Assembly (NCBI GenBank): GCA_947175265.1
Contig: CAMWMD010000010.1
Location: forward strand, 1 to 64,000
Length of the DNA stretch: 64,000 nt
Direction of reading: 5' to 3'
Source: an uncultured Porphyromonadaceae bacterium
GTDB taxonomy: Bacteria > Bacteroidota > Bacteroidia > Bacteroidales > Muribaculaceae
Shown in pieces: positions 34,907 through 45,603 of this stretch. Within the stretch, counting starts at the first letter, position 1; each line of letters starts with the position of its first letter. A program made the position numbers and the translations under genes. The notes below the pieces were generated by a model. That model worked only from the letters and a program-made list of their open reading frames with translations. It searched no databases and was not told the DNA's origin.

Positions 34907-36259
34907 ATGAGACCCCTATTTAAAGTACTCTCTTTTAAAGTGCTCTCCTCCTTGCTGCTCCTCTGCCCCTTCACGCAGTCACAGGCTGCTGCCACAACCG
35001 ACACATTACGCCTCTCAAAAGCGGAATGTATCAGAATCGCATTACAGGATAACCCTACGGTAAAGGTCGCCGACCTTGAGGTGAAGAAAATGGATTATGC
35101 CAAAAAGGAGGTGCTTGGCTCCCTTTTCCCGGCAATAGACTTCTCCCTTGCCTACCAGCGCTCGATCGAACTGCAATCGCTTAGCATGAATATGGGTGGA
35201 CAGTCAAACACCATCAAGATGGGAACGGACAACAACTGGAACACCGGTTTCTCCGCCTCAATGCCCCTCATCAACGCCTCGCTCTGGAAATCAATAAACA
35301 TCTCCGACACCCAGATACTGGCCTCCCTTGAGCAAGCCCGCGGTTCAAGGATAGATCTTGTCAACAACATAAACAAGGCCTATTATGCGCTCCTGCTTGC
35401 CGTTGATTCGCGTGAGGTGATTCGGCAGAACTATGACATCGCCAAGATGAATGCCGATATTTTCCGGAAACAATTCGAACAAGGCACAGCCTCCGAGTAT
35501 GATGTGCTCCGCTCATCGGTGCAGGTCACAAATATAGAGCCCGAACTTCTGCAGGCCGACATAGCGATACGCCAATGCCAATTGCAACTGAAGGTGCTGA
35601 TGGGGATTGATGCCTCGGCGGAAGTCTGGCCCGACATCCGGCTCCATGATATGCAGAGGGATATGTATGGTCTGCCGGGAGGTTTCTCCGGAGATATCTC
35701 CTCCAACTCATCGCTACGCGAACTTGACATCAACCGTAAAATGCTTCAGCAGAATGTCTCGCTGCGTAAACTCGCGTGGCTACCCACTCTCGGTGTGCAA
35801 TTCAACATCAACTGGAACGCCATGTCAAACGGTAACGCTTTCCGAAACCAGAAATTCAATCCCTACAGCAACGTCGCTCTCGCGCTTAACCTCCCCATAT
35901 TCGCAGGAGGCAAGAAACTTTATGCCTTGAGGCAGGCACAGGTGCAACTCGCGGAGATAGATTTGCAGCGTGAGAACCTCGTCGATGCCCTGAACATGCA
36001 GGTTGAACTGGCCGTAGACAACATCAACCGTCAGGTGCGTCAGATTGCTGCAAGCGAAGAGGGAATGAAACAGGCGGCCAAGGCTTATGAAATCATGCAG
36101 AAGAGTTTTGAAATCGGAGCCGCCACATATCTCAATCTCCGGGACAGTGAACTCGCCAACACATCCGCCCGCCTCGCATATCTGCAATCCATATACAACT
36201 ATCTCGTCTCCACAAGCGAACTCGACGCCCTCCTTGGCAAAGAGAATGCTGACAAATAA
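34907..36259 (+). CDS. TolC-family outer-membrane efflux protein
   Basis: A 450-residue exported protein beginning MRPLFKVLSFKVLSSLLLLC with a signal peptide ending near QSQAAA. I chose ATG 34907 because the frame before it spans the predicted promoter. Two OEP repeats follow (LRLSKAECIRIALQDNPTVK and a second with ELDINRKMLQQNVSLRKLAW), rich in long helices. It is the outer-membrane channel for the MFP and RND proteins encoded next and should form a trimeric tunnel. Confidence 0.92.
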   Translation: MRPLFKVLSFKVLSSLLLLCPFTQSQAAATTDTLRLSKAECIRIALQDNPTVKVADLEVKKMDYAKKEVLGSLFPAIDFSLAYQRSIELQSLSMNMGGQSNTIKMGTDNNWNTGFSASMPLINASLWKSINISDTQILASLEQARGSRIDLVNNINKAYYALLLAVDSREVIRQNYDIAKMNADIFRKQFEQGTASEYDVLRSSVQVTNIEPELLQADIAIRQCQLQLKVLMGIDASAEVWPDIRLHDMQRDMYGLPGGFSGDISSNSSLRELDINRKMLQQNVSLRKLAWLPTLGVQFNINWNAMSNGNAFRNQKFNPYSNVALALNLPIFAGGKKLYALRQAQVQLAEIDLQRENLVDALNMQVELAVDNINRQVRQIAASEEGMKQAAKAYEIMQKSFEIGAATYLNLRDSELANTSARLAYLQSIYNYLVSTSELDALLGKENADK

Positions 36260-36289
36260 GGGTTCAATCTTTCTTGAAAACAATTCATC

Positions 36290-37378
36290 ATGAAATCAAA
36301 ATATATCTATCCCGTATCATTGATAATGCTGCTTACGGCAGCCAGTGTTTTCCCTTCTTGCTCCGGAACTGACAAGGACAAGGAGAAAACCGAGAAAACC
36401 GAATCGAATCCGGTCGTGTCAGTTGAGACAGTTGAACAACGCTCCGTAGATCAGATCGGTGAATACACCGCAACTGTCGAACCCGAACTAATCAACAATA
36501 TCTCCGCCGCCGCTCCCAACCGCATAAAAGAGATTTATGTAGATGAAGGGATGAGAGTGGCGAAAGGTCAGAAACTTGTGTTGATGGACGATGTCAACGC
36601 GGTCACATATCAGACTCAGGTAGACAATGCCAAGGCAAACCTCAACAATGTTCAGATCAACTATGACCGTGCAGTGGAACTTTTCAAAATTGGAGGTGGC
36701 ACAAAGCAGCAGGTTGATCAGATGGAGACACAGTTGATCAATGCTCGAAACTCCCTTGCCGCTGCCGAGCGCACACTGCGTAATGCAAGAGAGAATACTG
36801 TGCTCACCGCCCCCATCTCAGGGGTAGTGACTGCCCGGAACTACGATCCGGGCGATATGACGGGCTCACTTCCGGTGCTGACCATTGCCCGCGTACAGCC
36901 TGTCAAGATTGTGATAAATGTCACAGAAAGCGAACTTGCCAATGTGAAGAAAGGGATGCCTGCAAACATCAAATTCGATACATACGGCGATGAAGTGTTC
37001 CAAGGAACAGTTTCCATGGTGGCCCCTACCGTTGACCCTTCAAGCCGCACATTCGGAGTGGAAATCACCTCGGCAAATACCGACAACCGTATCCTGCCGG
37101 GCATGTTCGGACGCGCCACCCTTAATCTCGGTACGAGAGAGAGGGTTGTCGTTCCTGATAAATCCGTAATCAAGCAGCAGGGTTCGGGCGACCATTACGT
37201 CTATGTCTACAATCCTTCCGACGGCACTGTCTCCTACAATAAAGTGGAACTTGGTCAGCGCCTCGGTTCGGAATATGAACTTATATCAGGCGTGGAGCCG
37301 GGCTCACAGGTGGTGGTGTCAGGACAGACCAGACTCGCCAACGGCAGAAAAGTAACCCTCAAAAACGAGAAGAAATGA
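36290..37378 (+). CDS. RND efflux periplasmic adaptor, lipoprotein
   Basis: A 362-residue membrane fusion protein. The signal peptide ends in a lipobox-like FPSC (cysteine about residue 24), so it is probably lipid-anchored. Barrel-sandwich halves (ISAAAPNRIKEIYVDEGMRV and TAPISGVVTARNYDPGD) flank a coiled-coil hairpin (NAKANLNNVQINYDRAVELF to AAERTLRNARENT), followed by beta-barrel and membrane-proximal domains. It lies 30 nt after the TolC gene and overlaps the RND gene by 4 nt. Confidence 0.93.
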   Translation: MKSKYIYPVSLIMLLTAASVFPSCSGTDKDKEKTEKTESNPVVSVETVEQRSVDQIGEYTATVEPELINNISAAAPNRIKEIYVDEGMRVAKGQKLVLMDDVNAVTYQTQVDNAKANLNNVQINYDRAVELFKIGGGTKQQVDQMETQLINARNSLAAAERTLRNARENTVLTAPISGVVTARNYDPGDMTGSLPVLTIARVQPVKIVINVTESELANVKKGMPANIKFDTYGDEVFQGTVSMVAPTVDPSSRTFGVEITSANTDNRILPGMFGRATLNLGTRERVVVPDKSVIKQQGSGDHYVYVYNPSDGTVSYNKVELGQRLGSEYELISGVEPGSQVVVSGQTRLANGRKVTLKNEKK

Positions 37379-40300
37379 GCATTTACGGTTCGGCGGTAAA
37401 GCGCCCTATCATGACCACGCTGTGCTTCGTGACCGTGATCATTTTGGGTCTGTTCTCATTGGCAAAACTTCCAATCGACCTCTATCCGGATATCGACACA
37501 AACGCCATAATGGTAATCACGATGTATCCGGGTGCGAGTGCAAAGGATATTGAGCAGAATGTGACGAAGCCCCTTGAAAACTCTCTGAACGCAGTGGAGC
37601 ATCTGAAACATATCACCTCCACCTCAAGGGAGAACACCTCAGTGATTACTCTCGAGTTTGAGTATGGCTACGACATTGACGTTCTCACCAACGATGTCCG
37701 GGATAAACTCGACATGGTGAAATCAATGCTTCCGGACGACGCGGAAAATCCCATTATCTTCAAATTCTCCACCGACATGATTCCGATTTGCCTTCTCTCG
37801 GTAGAGGCAAAAGAGAGCATGAACGGTCTCTACAAGATCCTTGACGATGCCGTGGCAAATCCCTTGGCGCGTGTCGACGGGGTCGGCTCCGTGTCAATTT
37901 CCGGCGCTCCGAAGCGCGAGATCCACGTTTATGTCGACCCGGCGCGCCTTGAGGCGTATAATCTCTCCGTTGAGGCCATATCATCGGTAATTGCCGCTGA
38001 AAACAGGAATATCCCGGGAGGTTCGTTCGATATCGGCTCCAACACATACGCCTTGCGTGTGCAGGGTGAGTTTGACGATTCATCGCAACTCTCCCTCCTC
38101 CCCGTAGGCTCTTTCGGTGGAAAGACCATATTCCTACGCGATGTGGCGAAGGTGGTCGACAGTCTTGAGGAACGCACACAACAGACATACATCAACGGTA
38201 ACAAGGGCGCCATGATCATCATTCAGAAACAAAGCGGCGCCAATTCCGTGGAGATTTCCAATAAGGTCATGAAGATGCTCCCCTCTTTGGAAAAGAATCT
38301 TCCCTCTGATGTCAAAATCGGCGTCATAGTCGATACCTCCGACAATATCCGCAACACTATCGCCTCTCTCGTGGAGACGGTCATGTATGCCTTGCTGTTC
38401 GTAATGATAGTGGTGTTCCTGTTCCTTGGAAGATGGAGGGCCACAATGATTATCGTCATTACCATACCGGTATCTCTGATTGCGTCTTTCATATATCTCT
38501 TTGCGACAGGCAACTCGCTGAACATCGTATCACTTTCTGCGCTTTCCATTTCCATCGGTATGGTTGTGGATGATGCAATTGTGGTGCTGGAGAATGTGAC
38601 CACACATATAGAGCGCGGCTCAGATCCCAAACAGGCTGCCGTACACGGCACGAACGAGGTGGCCGTATCAGTAATAGCATCTACCCTTACCCTTATTGCT
38701 GTGTTCTTCCCACTGACGCTTGTCACAGGCATGACCGGCGTTCTCTTCCGCCAGCTCGGATGGATGGTCACCATCATGATGATAATATCCACCGTCTGCG
38801 CACTCTCTCTCACTCCCATGCTTTGTTCGCAATGGCTCCGCCTGCGCAATCGCAACAGCAAGGGGATGAAATGGTACCGACCCGTTGAGAAGGCACTTGA
38901 TAAATTTGATGACGCATACGCCTCGCTGCTTCAAAAGGTGGTGACACATAAGACCGTCACAATCATCGTATGTCTTGGCATCTTCATAGGCTCCTGCTTC
39001 CTGATGAAACATGTCGGCACAGAGTTCTTCCCGACTCAGGATGATGGCCGTCTTGGTGTAAATCTCGAACTTCCCATTGGCTCCCGTGTAGAGGAGGCTG
39101 AGGCTTCAATGACACGGCTCGACTCTCTCTGGAGAAGCAAATATCCTGAAATAGTGGTTCAGAGTTATACGGTTGGACCGGCAAGTTCAGACAACACCTT
39201 CGCCTCCCTCTCAGACAATGGACCCCACATCATCTCAATGAATATCCGTCTGTCAGATCCCGGCGATCGCAAACGACGCATTACGGAGATTGCCGACGAG
39301 ATGCGTAAAGACCTCGACCGCGATTTCCCCGAATTCAAAAAGGCTCAGGTAATGGTGGGCGGCCGTCAAGGCGGTGGCATGGGTGGTCAATCCACTGTCG
39401 ACTTCGAGGTGTATGGTTATGATTTCGACAATACTGACAAAGTGGCGCGCGATCTTGCGGAGATCCTTCGTGGCATAGAAGGCACAGCGGATGTTATAAT
39501 ATCGCGTTCTGACTATCAGCCCGAGTATCAGGTAGACTTTGACCGGGAAAAACTGGCTATGCATGGCATATCCCTCCAGACTGCGGCTTACTATCTCCGC
39601 AACCGTATCAATGGCTCCACAGCCTCCCAGTTCCGCGAAGACGGAGAGGAATACGATATAAAGGTCATGTATTCTCCTGAAAAGCGTACTCAGATTTCCG
39701 ACATTGAGAATATCATGATATACTCCTCTTCCGGTCAAGGAGTACGCCTCAAGGAACTCGGGACAGTGGTGGAACGTTTCACACCTCCCACAATCGAGCG
39801 TAAAGACCGCGAACGCCTGATCACTGTTTCGGCTGTCGTGGATGGAGTCCCGATGAGCCAGGTGGTTGCAGATGCTGAGGCTCAGATGAATTCCATTGAG
39901 ATGCCTCCCGGCATTACCATCCAGATTGCCGGTAGTTTTGAGGATCAGCAGGATTCATTCGCCGATCTCATGATGCTGGGTCTTCTCATCATTATCCTCG
40001 TCTATATCGTGATGGCCGCCCAGTTCGAGTCATTCACATATCCGGGAATAATCATGACCTCCCTTCTCTTCGCATTCTCCGGTGTGTTCCTCATCCTCTG
40101 GCTGACAGGCCACACTCTCAATATCATGTCGATGATTGGGGCAATCATGCTGATCGGCATCGTGGTGAAGAACGGTATTGTGCTCATCGACTATATCTCT
40201 CTTAACCGCGAGCGTGGCATGGGTATCCGTACGGCGGTGGTTGACGGCGGCCGTTCACGCCTTCGCCCCGTGGTAATGACCACCCTCACAACTATTCTCG

Positions 40301-40497
40301 GCATGGTGCCTATGGCATTGGGCTCAGGACAAGGCTCGGAGATGTGGAAACCAATGGGTGTTGCCGTAATCGGCGGTCTGACTTTCTCCACAATCCTCAC
40401 GCTCCTGTTCGTCCCCACGCTCTATTGCGTATTCGCGGGCCGCGGAGTGAAGAACCAGAGGAGGAAACACAGAAAATCATTGGCCCCCAAATCCTGA
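37375..40497 (+). CDS. RND efflux pump, HAE-1 type inner-membrane transporter
   Basis: A 1040-residue proton-driven pump with 12 predicted membrane helices and two large periplasmic loops. The proton-relay aspartates are present in MVVDDAIVVLENVTTH (about 400-415), and the partner lysine in IGIVVKNGIVLIDYIS (about 925-940). A glycine-rich GGRQGGGMGGQS segment lies in the second porter loop. The length and motifs place it with AcrB/MexB-like drug or bile-salt pumps, not with the heavy-metal class. The substrate cannot be read from the sequence; no regulator is next to the operon. Confidence 0.95.
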   Translation: MSIYGSAVKRPIMTTLCFVTVIILGLFSLAKLPIDLYPDIDTNAIMVITMYPGASAKDIEQNVTKPLENSLNAVEHLKHITSTSRENTSVITLEFEYGYDIDVLTNDVRDKLDMVKSMLPDDAENPIIFKFSTDMIPICLLSVEAKESMNGLYKILDDAVANPLARVDGVGSVSISGAPKREIHVYVDPARLEAYNLSVEAISSVIAAENRNIPGGSFDIGSNTYALRVQGEFDDSSQLSLLPVGSFGGKTIFLRDVAKVVDSLEERTQQTYINGNKGAMIIIQKQSGANSVEISNKVMKMLPSLEKNLPSDVKIGVIVDTSDNIRNTIASLVETVMYALLFVMIVVFLFLGRWRATMIIVITIPVSLIASFIYLFATGNSLNIVSLSALSISIGMVVDDAIVVLENVTTHIERGSDPKQAAVHGTNEVAVSVIASTLTLIAVFFPLTLVTGMTGVLFRQLGWMVTIMMIISTVCALSLTPMLCSQWLRLRNRNSKGMKWYRPVEKALDKFDDAYASLLQKVVTHKTVTIIVCLGIFIGSCFLMKHVGTEFFPTQDDGRLGVNLELPIGSRVEEAEASMTRLDSLWRSKYPEIVVQSYTVGPASSDNTFASLSDNGPHIISMNIRLSDPGDRKRRITEIADEMRKDLDRDFPEFKKAQVMVGGRQGGGMGGQSTVDFEVYGYDFDNTDKVARDLAEILRGIEGTADVIISRSDYQPEYQVDFDREKLAMHGISLQTAAYYLRNRINGSTASQFREDGEEYDIKVMYSPEKRTQISDIENIMIYSSSGQGVRLKELGTVVERFTPPTIERKDRERLITVSAVVDGVPMSQVVADAEAQMNSIEMPPGITIQIAGSFEDQQDSFADLMMLGLLIIILVYIVMAAQFESFTYPGIIMTSLLFAFSGVFLILWLTGHTLNIMSMIGAIMLIGIVVKNGIVLIDYISLNRERGMGIRTAVVDGGRSRLRPVVMTTLTTILGMVPMALGSGQGSEMWKPMGVAVIGGLTFSTILTLLFVPTLYCVFAGRGVKNQRRKHRKSLAPKS

Positions 40498-40499
40498 TA

Positions 40500-40630
40500 C
40501 CCTGCCAAATTTTCAATTCTCACTCTGAACTCTCAATTCTCAATTTTCATTCTGGATTCTGAATTTTCAATTCTCACTCTGGATTCCGAATTTTCAATTC
40601 TCAATTTTCAATTTTCAATTTTCAATTCAT
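40500..40630 (+). repeat. Short tandem repeats before the PII-like gene
   Basis: About 130 nt of degenerate units around TTTTCAATTCTCA, CTCTGGATTCTGAA and TTTTCAATTTTCAA fill the whole spacer between the RND and PII-like genes. It has no G+C-rich hairpin or promoter box. Confidence 0.9.
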
Positions 40631-40634
40631 AAAA

Positions 40635-40928
40635 GTGCAAGCAATATTCATATCATACGATCAGGCTCACCATCAGGCCATAATAGATATTCTCGACCGC
40701 TGTTCTTGCCGGGGCTTCACGGCCTTCGGCAATGTGCAGGGCCGCGGATCGCACAAGGGAGAGCCACACTACGGCACCCATGCGTGGCCATCGCTGGCGC
40801 AGGCAATGCTGACCTTCGTAGAAGACGAACGCGTGGACACCCTATTGAGCCGCCTTAAGGCTCTCGACGAAGAGAAACCGAGGCTTGGACTCCGCGCCTT
40901 TGTCTGGCCGATAACACAGACCATTTAG
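40635..40928 (+). CDS. PII-like small protein linked to the RND pump
   Basis: A 97-residue protein starting at GTG 40635. The ferredoxin-like pattern of PII proteins is suggested by QAIFISYDQAHHQAIIDILD, CRGFTAFGNVQGRG (where the T-loop would be) and DTLLSRLKALDEE. It resembles the DUF3240/PII-like group often found after RND operons. It may sense a nucleotide or a metal and modulate the pump; that is inference. It is probably cotranscribed with the pump through the repeat spacer, since a terminator follows it and not the pump. Confidence 0.7.
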   Translation: MQAIFISYDQAHHQAIIDILDRCSCRGFTAFGNVQGRGSHKGEPHYGTHAWPSLAQAMLTFVEDERVDTLLSRLKALDEEKPRLGLRAFVWPITQTI

Positions 40929-40945
40929 TAAAAAGCAGTCAAGAT

Positions 40946-40985
40946 AATTGCTCCGCCCCACAATTAGGCGGAGCAATTTCTTTTT
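40946..40985 (+). terminator. Terminator of the efflux operon
   Basis: AATTGCTCCGCC and GGCGGAGCAATT form a perfect 12-bp stem with a nine-base loop, followed by TCTTTTTC. Confidence 0.92.
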
Positions 40986-41032
40986 CACATAAACTATCGG
41001 CCGAATTAGTAGCATATATCAAAAAAAATTAT

Positions 41033-41040
41033 TAATTTTG
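41033..41040 (+). promoter_or_regulatory. -7 box of the purine operon
   Basis: TAATTTTG matches TAnnTTTG exactly. No TTTG is found at the usual distance upstream, which has an A-rich run instead. Transcription would start near 41047, about 280 nt before purE. Confidence 0.6.
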
Positions 41041-41097
41041 CGCACGCAACCGAACTATCCCCCGCCCACAGGCACGGAAAGGAATATTTCATAACTT

Positions 41098-41268
41098 ATG
41101 AACACCCGGACCCTTCACATATCCCGAATCCTGCGAAAGCAGGTCCTCCCGCAGGGATGGACACGCACGGACATGTGTCTCCCTTTTGACGGTTCGTGTT
41201 CTCTCTTGTGTGAAATGCGTCGCTGCATGTCCGGTTGCTATATGCAGAAAATTAAAATGACAATATAA
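41098..41268 (+). other. Structured purE leader with a 56-codon reading frame
   Basis: ATG 41098 opens a frame of 56 codons ending at TAA 41266, beginning MNTRTLHISRILRKQVLPQG. The same stretch can fold: CCGGAC (41106-41111) with GTCCGG (41229-41234), TTCACA (41114-41119) with TGTGAA (41209-41214), and CCTGC-GAAA-GCAGG (41130-41143). The frame stops 6 nt before the terminator stem. It could be a leader peptide, a structured RNA, or both; I recognise no known riboswitch. Confidence 0.5.
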
Positions 41269-41274
41269 CAGGAC

Positions 41275-41313
41275 GGGACGCCTTGAGCAATCTTGGCGCC
41301 CCTTTCGTTTTTT
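41275..41313 (+). terminator. purE leader terminator
   Basis: GGGACGCC pairs with GGCGCCC (one bulged A) across a 12-nt loop, followed by CTTTCGTTTTTT. It stands 17 nt before the purE start, so it must act as an attenuator. Confidence 0.75.
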
Positions 41314-41329
41314 AAACTGCTTTGAAAAA

Positions 41330-41800
41330 GTGAAAATAGGTGTTGTTATGGGCTCCACTTCTGATTGGGGAGTCATGAAAGCCGCTCCTGAGACTCTCGC
41401 TCAGTTCGGCGTAGAGTGTGAGACGAAAGTGCTGAGTGCCCACCGCACTCCGGCTGAACTCGAAAAATGGGTATCCTCCCTACGCGACCGCGGTTTCGGC
41501 GCCGTGATTGCCGCCGCCGGCGGCGCGGCTCATCTTGCCGGTGTGGTGGCTGCATTCACCACTCTCCCCGTAATCGGGGTGCCTATAAAGGCCAAGACGC
41601 TCGACGGCCTTGACTCCCTCCTCTCAATGGTGCAGATGCCTTCCGGAATTCCCGTGGCTGTAGTCGCTATCGACGGGGCTAAAAACGCGGCCCTCCTCGC
41701 TGTCGAGATGCTTGCGATTTCCGACCCCCAACTTAAGGAGAAAATGGATCTTTTCCGCAAGCAGCAGGCTGAGAAGGTGCTCGCATCTTCTTTGGATTGA
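41330..41800 (+). CDS. purE: N5-carboxyaminoimidazole ribonucleotide mutase
   Basis: Rearranges N5-CAIR to CAIR. The 156-residue protein starts at GTG 41330 (VKIGVVMGSTSDWGVMKAAP). It has the class-I features VLSAHRTPAEL (about 40-50), AAAGGAAHLAGVVAA and the GIPVAVVAIDGAKNAALLA segment. Class I PurE needs PurK to make N5-CAIR, and no purK is in the window. It heads the purine operon behind the structured leader. Confidence 0.94.
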   Translation: MKIGVVMGSTSDWGVMKAAPETLAQFGVECETKVLSAHRTPAELEKWVSSLRDRGFGAVIAAAGGAAHLAGVVAAFTTLPVIGVPIKAKTLDGLDSLLSMVQMPSGIPVAVVAIDGAKNAALLAVEMLAISDPQLKEKMDLFRKQQAEKVLASSLD

Positions 41801-41881
41801 GATTCAGGCAAGAGTCTTAAATATTAATACCTTGTCGTATCTCTTTTTCAATTCTCCATTTTCAATCTTTAATTCTTAAAA

Positions 41882-44800
41882 ATGACTCCATACAGAATTT
41901 TTGTTGAGAAACGTGAGCCATATCGCGTAGAGGCTGACAGCCTGCGCGAGGAACTCAACGCTAATCTCGGTCTTGATATCAAAGACCTGAGACTGCTCTG
42001 TGTCTACGACCTTTTCGGTTTCTCTCCCGAACTTGTCGACCTGAGCGCTCAGAAGGTGTTCGGCGAACCTGCCACAGACACCGTATCCCGTGAAATCGAC
42101 CTCTCCGGGAAGCCTTATCTCGCCATAGAATCTCTCCCGGGACAGTTCGACCAGAGGGCCGCTGCGGCTGAGGAATGCGTGAAACTTATCCAGCCCGATG
42201 CCGATATCGAGATCCGAAGTGCAAAACTCCTGATTTTCGATGATTCAGTCGGTGAGGAGGAGAAAAAGAAGATAGCCCACTACTGCATAAATGCGGTCGA
42301 AAGCCGCGAGAAAGACCTCTCCGTGCTCGCCGCTCCCGAAAGGGCGGCCGCCAGACCTGTGGCCGTGCTTGAGGGTTTCCGCGAAATCACTCCCGAGGAG
42401 GCGCCCGAATGGTGCAAGAAGAACGGACTCGCCATGAATGGCGACGACCTTATGGAGGTGGTGAAGTATTTCTCTGCCGAGGGTCGTGACCCCAACGAGA
42501 CTGAACTCCGCATCCTCGACACTTATTGGAGCGACCATTGCCGCCACACCACATTCACTTCCGAACTCACCGATATCAAGGTTGACGATTCATTCGCCAC
42601 GGCCGATATTGAGGAGTCGCTACGACAGTGGCATGAAATACGCAAGGAACTCGGTAGGGAAAACAAACCCCTTTGCCTAATGGACCTTGCCACAATTGGG
42701 GCCCGTTACCTCAAGAAAATCGGTAAACTCGACGACCTTGAGCAGAGCGAGGAGAACAACGCCTGCAGCATATATGTCGACGTTGACGTCGACGGTAAGA
42801 CCGAGAGATGGCTCCTGCAGTTTAAGAACGAGACTCATAACCACCCGACGGAAATCGAGCCTTTCGGCGGCGCCTCCACTTGTCTCGGCGGCGCCATTCG
42901 CGACCCGTTGAGCGGACGCAGCTACGTATATCAGGCCATGCGCGTCACCGGCGCGGGAGATATCTACAAACCCGTCAGCGAGACTATGGAAGGGAAACTT
43001 CCCCAGCGTGTAATCTCACTCCGCGCTTGTGCCGGTTATTCATCTTACGGCAACCAGATAGGACTTGCCACGACTCACGTGCGCGAGATCTATCACCCCG
43101 ACTATGTGGCCAAACGCCTTGAGGTGGGTGCCGTGGTGGGTGCCGTGCGTGCAGACGACGTGCGCCGTGAAAGCCCCGCTCCCGGTGATGTGGTGCTGAT
43201 GTTCGGCGGCCGTACGGGCCGTGACGGCATCGGCGGTGCGACAGGTTCATCTAAGGAACACACCACTTCCTCTCTCGAGGAATGCGGCAGCGAGGTGCAG
43301 AAGGGCAACGCCCCTGAGGAGCGTAAGATAGCCCGCCTCTTCCGTCGCCCCGAGGTGACCCGCCTCATAAAGAAATCAAACGACTTCGGAGCCGGTGGTG
43401 TCAGCGTGGCCATAGGCGAACTTACCGACGGCCTTGACATTCATCTTGACAGGGTTCCGACCAAATACTCCGGACTCAATGCTACCGAACTGGCCATCAG
43501 CGAGAGCCAGGAACGTATGTCGGTAGTGGTTGAGGCTAAGGATATGGAGGAGTTCATGAAATATTGCCACGAGGAGAACCTCGAGGTAAACCATGTCGCC
43601 GACGTGACGGATTCAGGAAGGATGCGCATGTTCTACGGCGACAAAATCGTGGCCGACCTCTCCCGCGAGTTTATCGACTCCGCCGGCGCACGCCATTTCG
43701 CGGAAGCCACTATAGGCACCATAGACCCGGTGGATCCTTTCGTGCGCGAGGTGAAAGGTAAGGATGTGAGGGAAAAGATGCTCAACCTCCTTGCCGACGA
43801 TAACGTCACATCACAGAAGGGCCTAATAGAGCATTTCGATTCCTCAATCGGTAAGTCTACCGTGCTTATGCCTTTCGGTGGCAAGACCCAGCGCACTGAG
43901 GCGCAGGTATCCGTACAGAAACTCCCTGTCGGGAGCCACCACACCGACACCGCATCCATGATGGCGTTCGGTTTCAATCCTTTCCTCACCTCCTGGAGCC
44001 CTTATCACGGGGCCGCATACTCCGTGGTTGAGGCTGTGGCAAAGGCCGTGGCTGCCGGTGCCGATTTCGAACGCATGCGTTTCTCTTATCAGGAATATTT
44101 CGAACGCATGAACTCCCGTGAGTCATGGGGCAAGCCTCTGGCGGCTCTGCTCGGCACTCTCAGGATGCAGGTCGAACTCGGCCTCGCTTCTATCGGAGGA
44201 AAGGATTCAATGAGCGGCACCTTCGCCAACATCAGCGTGCCTCCCACACTGATTGCCTTCGGCGTGGCTCCCGTGGATGCTCGTGACGTCATCTCCCCGG
44301 AATTCAAGACCCCAGGCAACTTCCTTTATATCGTCCGTCATACCCCCCTCCCCTCTCTGATGCCCGATACGGAATCTCTGATGAGAAACTTCCGTATGCT
44401 CAACCGTCTCATCAAGGAGAAGACTATAGTGGCTGCTTACGCGCTCGGATTCGGCGGTCTGACCGAGGCTCTTGCGAAAATGAGTTTCGGAAACGAGATT
44501 GGTGCCGAGGTTAACGTCAGCGAGGAAGATCTCTTCAACTATGGCAACGGCTCGATTGTTGTCGAGAGCCGCGATATACTCGAACTCCCCGGTTTTGACC
44601 TGATAGGGAAGACTACGGAGGCACCCGAACTCTCCGTTAACGGTGAGAAAATATCCATCAAAGATGCCTTCAAGGCTAACCGCGACCGTTTCACTGCTGT
44701 CTATCCCGATTCTACTCCCGTCAGGGGGAAAGTGGAGAATGCCGTATCCGGAGCAAACACTGTCTCCTACAAAGGTGAGGCGAAGGAGCATCCCGTCGTG

Positions 44801-45592
44801 TATCTCCCCGTGTTCCCCGGAACTAACTGCGATTACGACATGACCGCATCTTTCGAGAAAGAGGGCGCCGTGGTGACTTCTTCGGTATTCATCAACCTCA
44901 CACCGGAAGATATCGAGAAATCCACTTCAGATATGGCGGCACACATCGATGCCTGCGATATCCTGGCATTCTCCGGCGGTTTCTCCGAGGGCGACGAGCC
45001 TGACGGAAGCGGTAAGTTCATCGCATCGGTGATAATGAACGACAAGGTCAAGGCGGCTATCGAACGCCTCAGGGAAAGAGGCGGTCTGATACTCGGTATC
45101 TGCAACGGTTTCCAGGCTCTTGTGAAGTCAGGACTCCTTCCTTTCGGAAAGATAGGTGAGCTCTCCCCGGAATCGCCCACCCTGTTCCACAACGATATCA
45201 ACCGCCACATCTCGCAGATCGTGACCACCCGCGTGGGCTCCGTGGCCTCTCCCTGGCTTGCCGGCTTCGAAATCGGCGACCTCCATTCGGTAGCCGCTTC
45301 ACACGGGGAAGGGAAATTTGTAGCCAACGCCGAACTTGCAGCCACTCTCCGCAAGAACGGGCAGATAGCGTTCCAATATGCCGACAGCGAAGGAAACGCT
45401 ACGATGGATTCTCCCGCGAATCCTAACGGCTCGACAGAGGCTATCGAGGGTATAATATCCACTGATGGCCTTATCCTCGGTAAGATGGGGCACTCCGAAC
45501 GTTATGAGGAGGGGCTGATGAAAAACATCGCCGGCAACAAGCGCCAGAATCTATTCGCCAACGCTGTGGCTTATTTCAGAAAAAATAAATAA
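41882..45592 (+). CDS. purL: Phosphoribosylformylglycinamidine synthase, long form
   Basis: Converts FGAR to FGAM with glutamine and ATP. The 1236-residue single-chain form carries an N-terminal PurS-like domain ([20 protein letters not shown]), two AIRS-type halves (with [32 protein letters not shown], and [17 protein letters not shown]), and a C-terminal amidotransferase. The last has the nucleophile in [15 protein letters not shown] (about residue 1090) and SHGEGKF. It is thus like the Proteobacterial and not the PurSQL type. TCAATTTTCAA-like repeats lie in the 81-nt spacer before it. Confidence 0.97.
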   Translation: MTPYRIFVEKREPYRVEADSLREELNANLGLDIKDLRLLCVYDLFGFSPELVDLSAQKVFGEPATDTVSREIDLSGKPYLAIESLPGQFDQRAAAAEECVKLIQPDADIEIRSAKLLIFDDSVGEEEKKKIAHYCINAVESREKDLSVLAAPERAAARPVAVLEGFREITPEEAPEWCKKNGLAMNGDDLMEVVKYFSAEGRDPNETELRILDTYWSDHCRHTTFTSELTDIKVDDSFATADIEESLRQWHEIRKELGRENKPLCLMDLATIGARYLKKIGKLDDLEQSEENNACSIYVDVDVDGKTERWLLQFKNETHNHPTEIEPFGGASTCLGGAIRDPLSGRSYVYQAMRVTGAGDIYKPVSETMEGKLPQRVISLRACAGYSSYGNQIGLATTHVREIYHPDYVAKRLEVGAVVGAVRADDVRRESPAPGDVVLMFGGRTGRDGIGGATGSSKEHTTSSLEECGSEVQKGNAPEERKIARLFRRPEVTRLIKKSNDFGAGGVSVAIGELTDGLDIHLDRVPTKYSGLNATELAISESQERMSVVVEAKDMEEFMKYCHEENLEVNHVADVTDSGRMRMFYGDKIVADLSREFIDSAGARHFAEATIGTIDPVDPFVREVKGKDVREKMLNLLADDNVTSQKGLIEHFDSSIGKSTVLMPFGGKTQRTEAQVSVQKLPVGSHHTDTASMMAFGFNPFLTSWSPYHGAAYSVVEAVAKAVAAGADFERMRFSYQEYFERMNSRESWGKPLAALLGTLRMQVELGLASIGGKDSMSGTFANISVPPTLIAFGVAPVDARDVISPEFKTPGNFLYIVRHTPLPSLMPDTESLMRNFRMLNRLIKEKTIVAAYALGFGGLTEALAKMSFGNEIGAEVNVSEEDLFNYGNGSIVVESRDILELPGFDLIGKTTEAPELSVNGEKISIKDAFKANRDRFTAVYPDSTPVRGKVENAVSGANTVSYKGEAKEHPVVYLPVFPGTNCDYDMTASFEKEGAVVTSSVFINLTPEDIEKSTSDMAAHIDACDILAFSGGFSEGDEPDGSGKFIASVIMNDKVKAAIERLRERGGLILGICNGFQALVKSGLLPFGKIGELSPESPTLFHNDINRHISQIVTTRVGSVASPWLAGFEIGDLHSVAASHGEGKFVANAELAATLRKNGQIAFQYADSEGNATMDSPANPNGSTEAIEGIISTDGLILGKMGHSERYEEGLMKNIAGNKRQNLFANAVAYFRKNK

Positions 45593-45603
45593 TCTATATA
45601 CAA

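Noticed and set aside
41041-41330. 6S RNA, SRP RNA, RNase P RNA or ZTP riboswitch in the purE leader
   Set aside because: The conserved sequence signatures of these RNAs were looked for on both strands and not found, so only an unclassified structured leader is reported.
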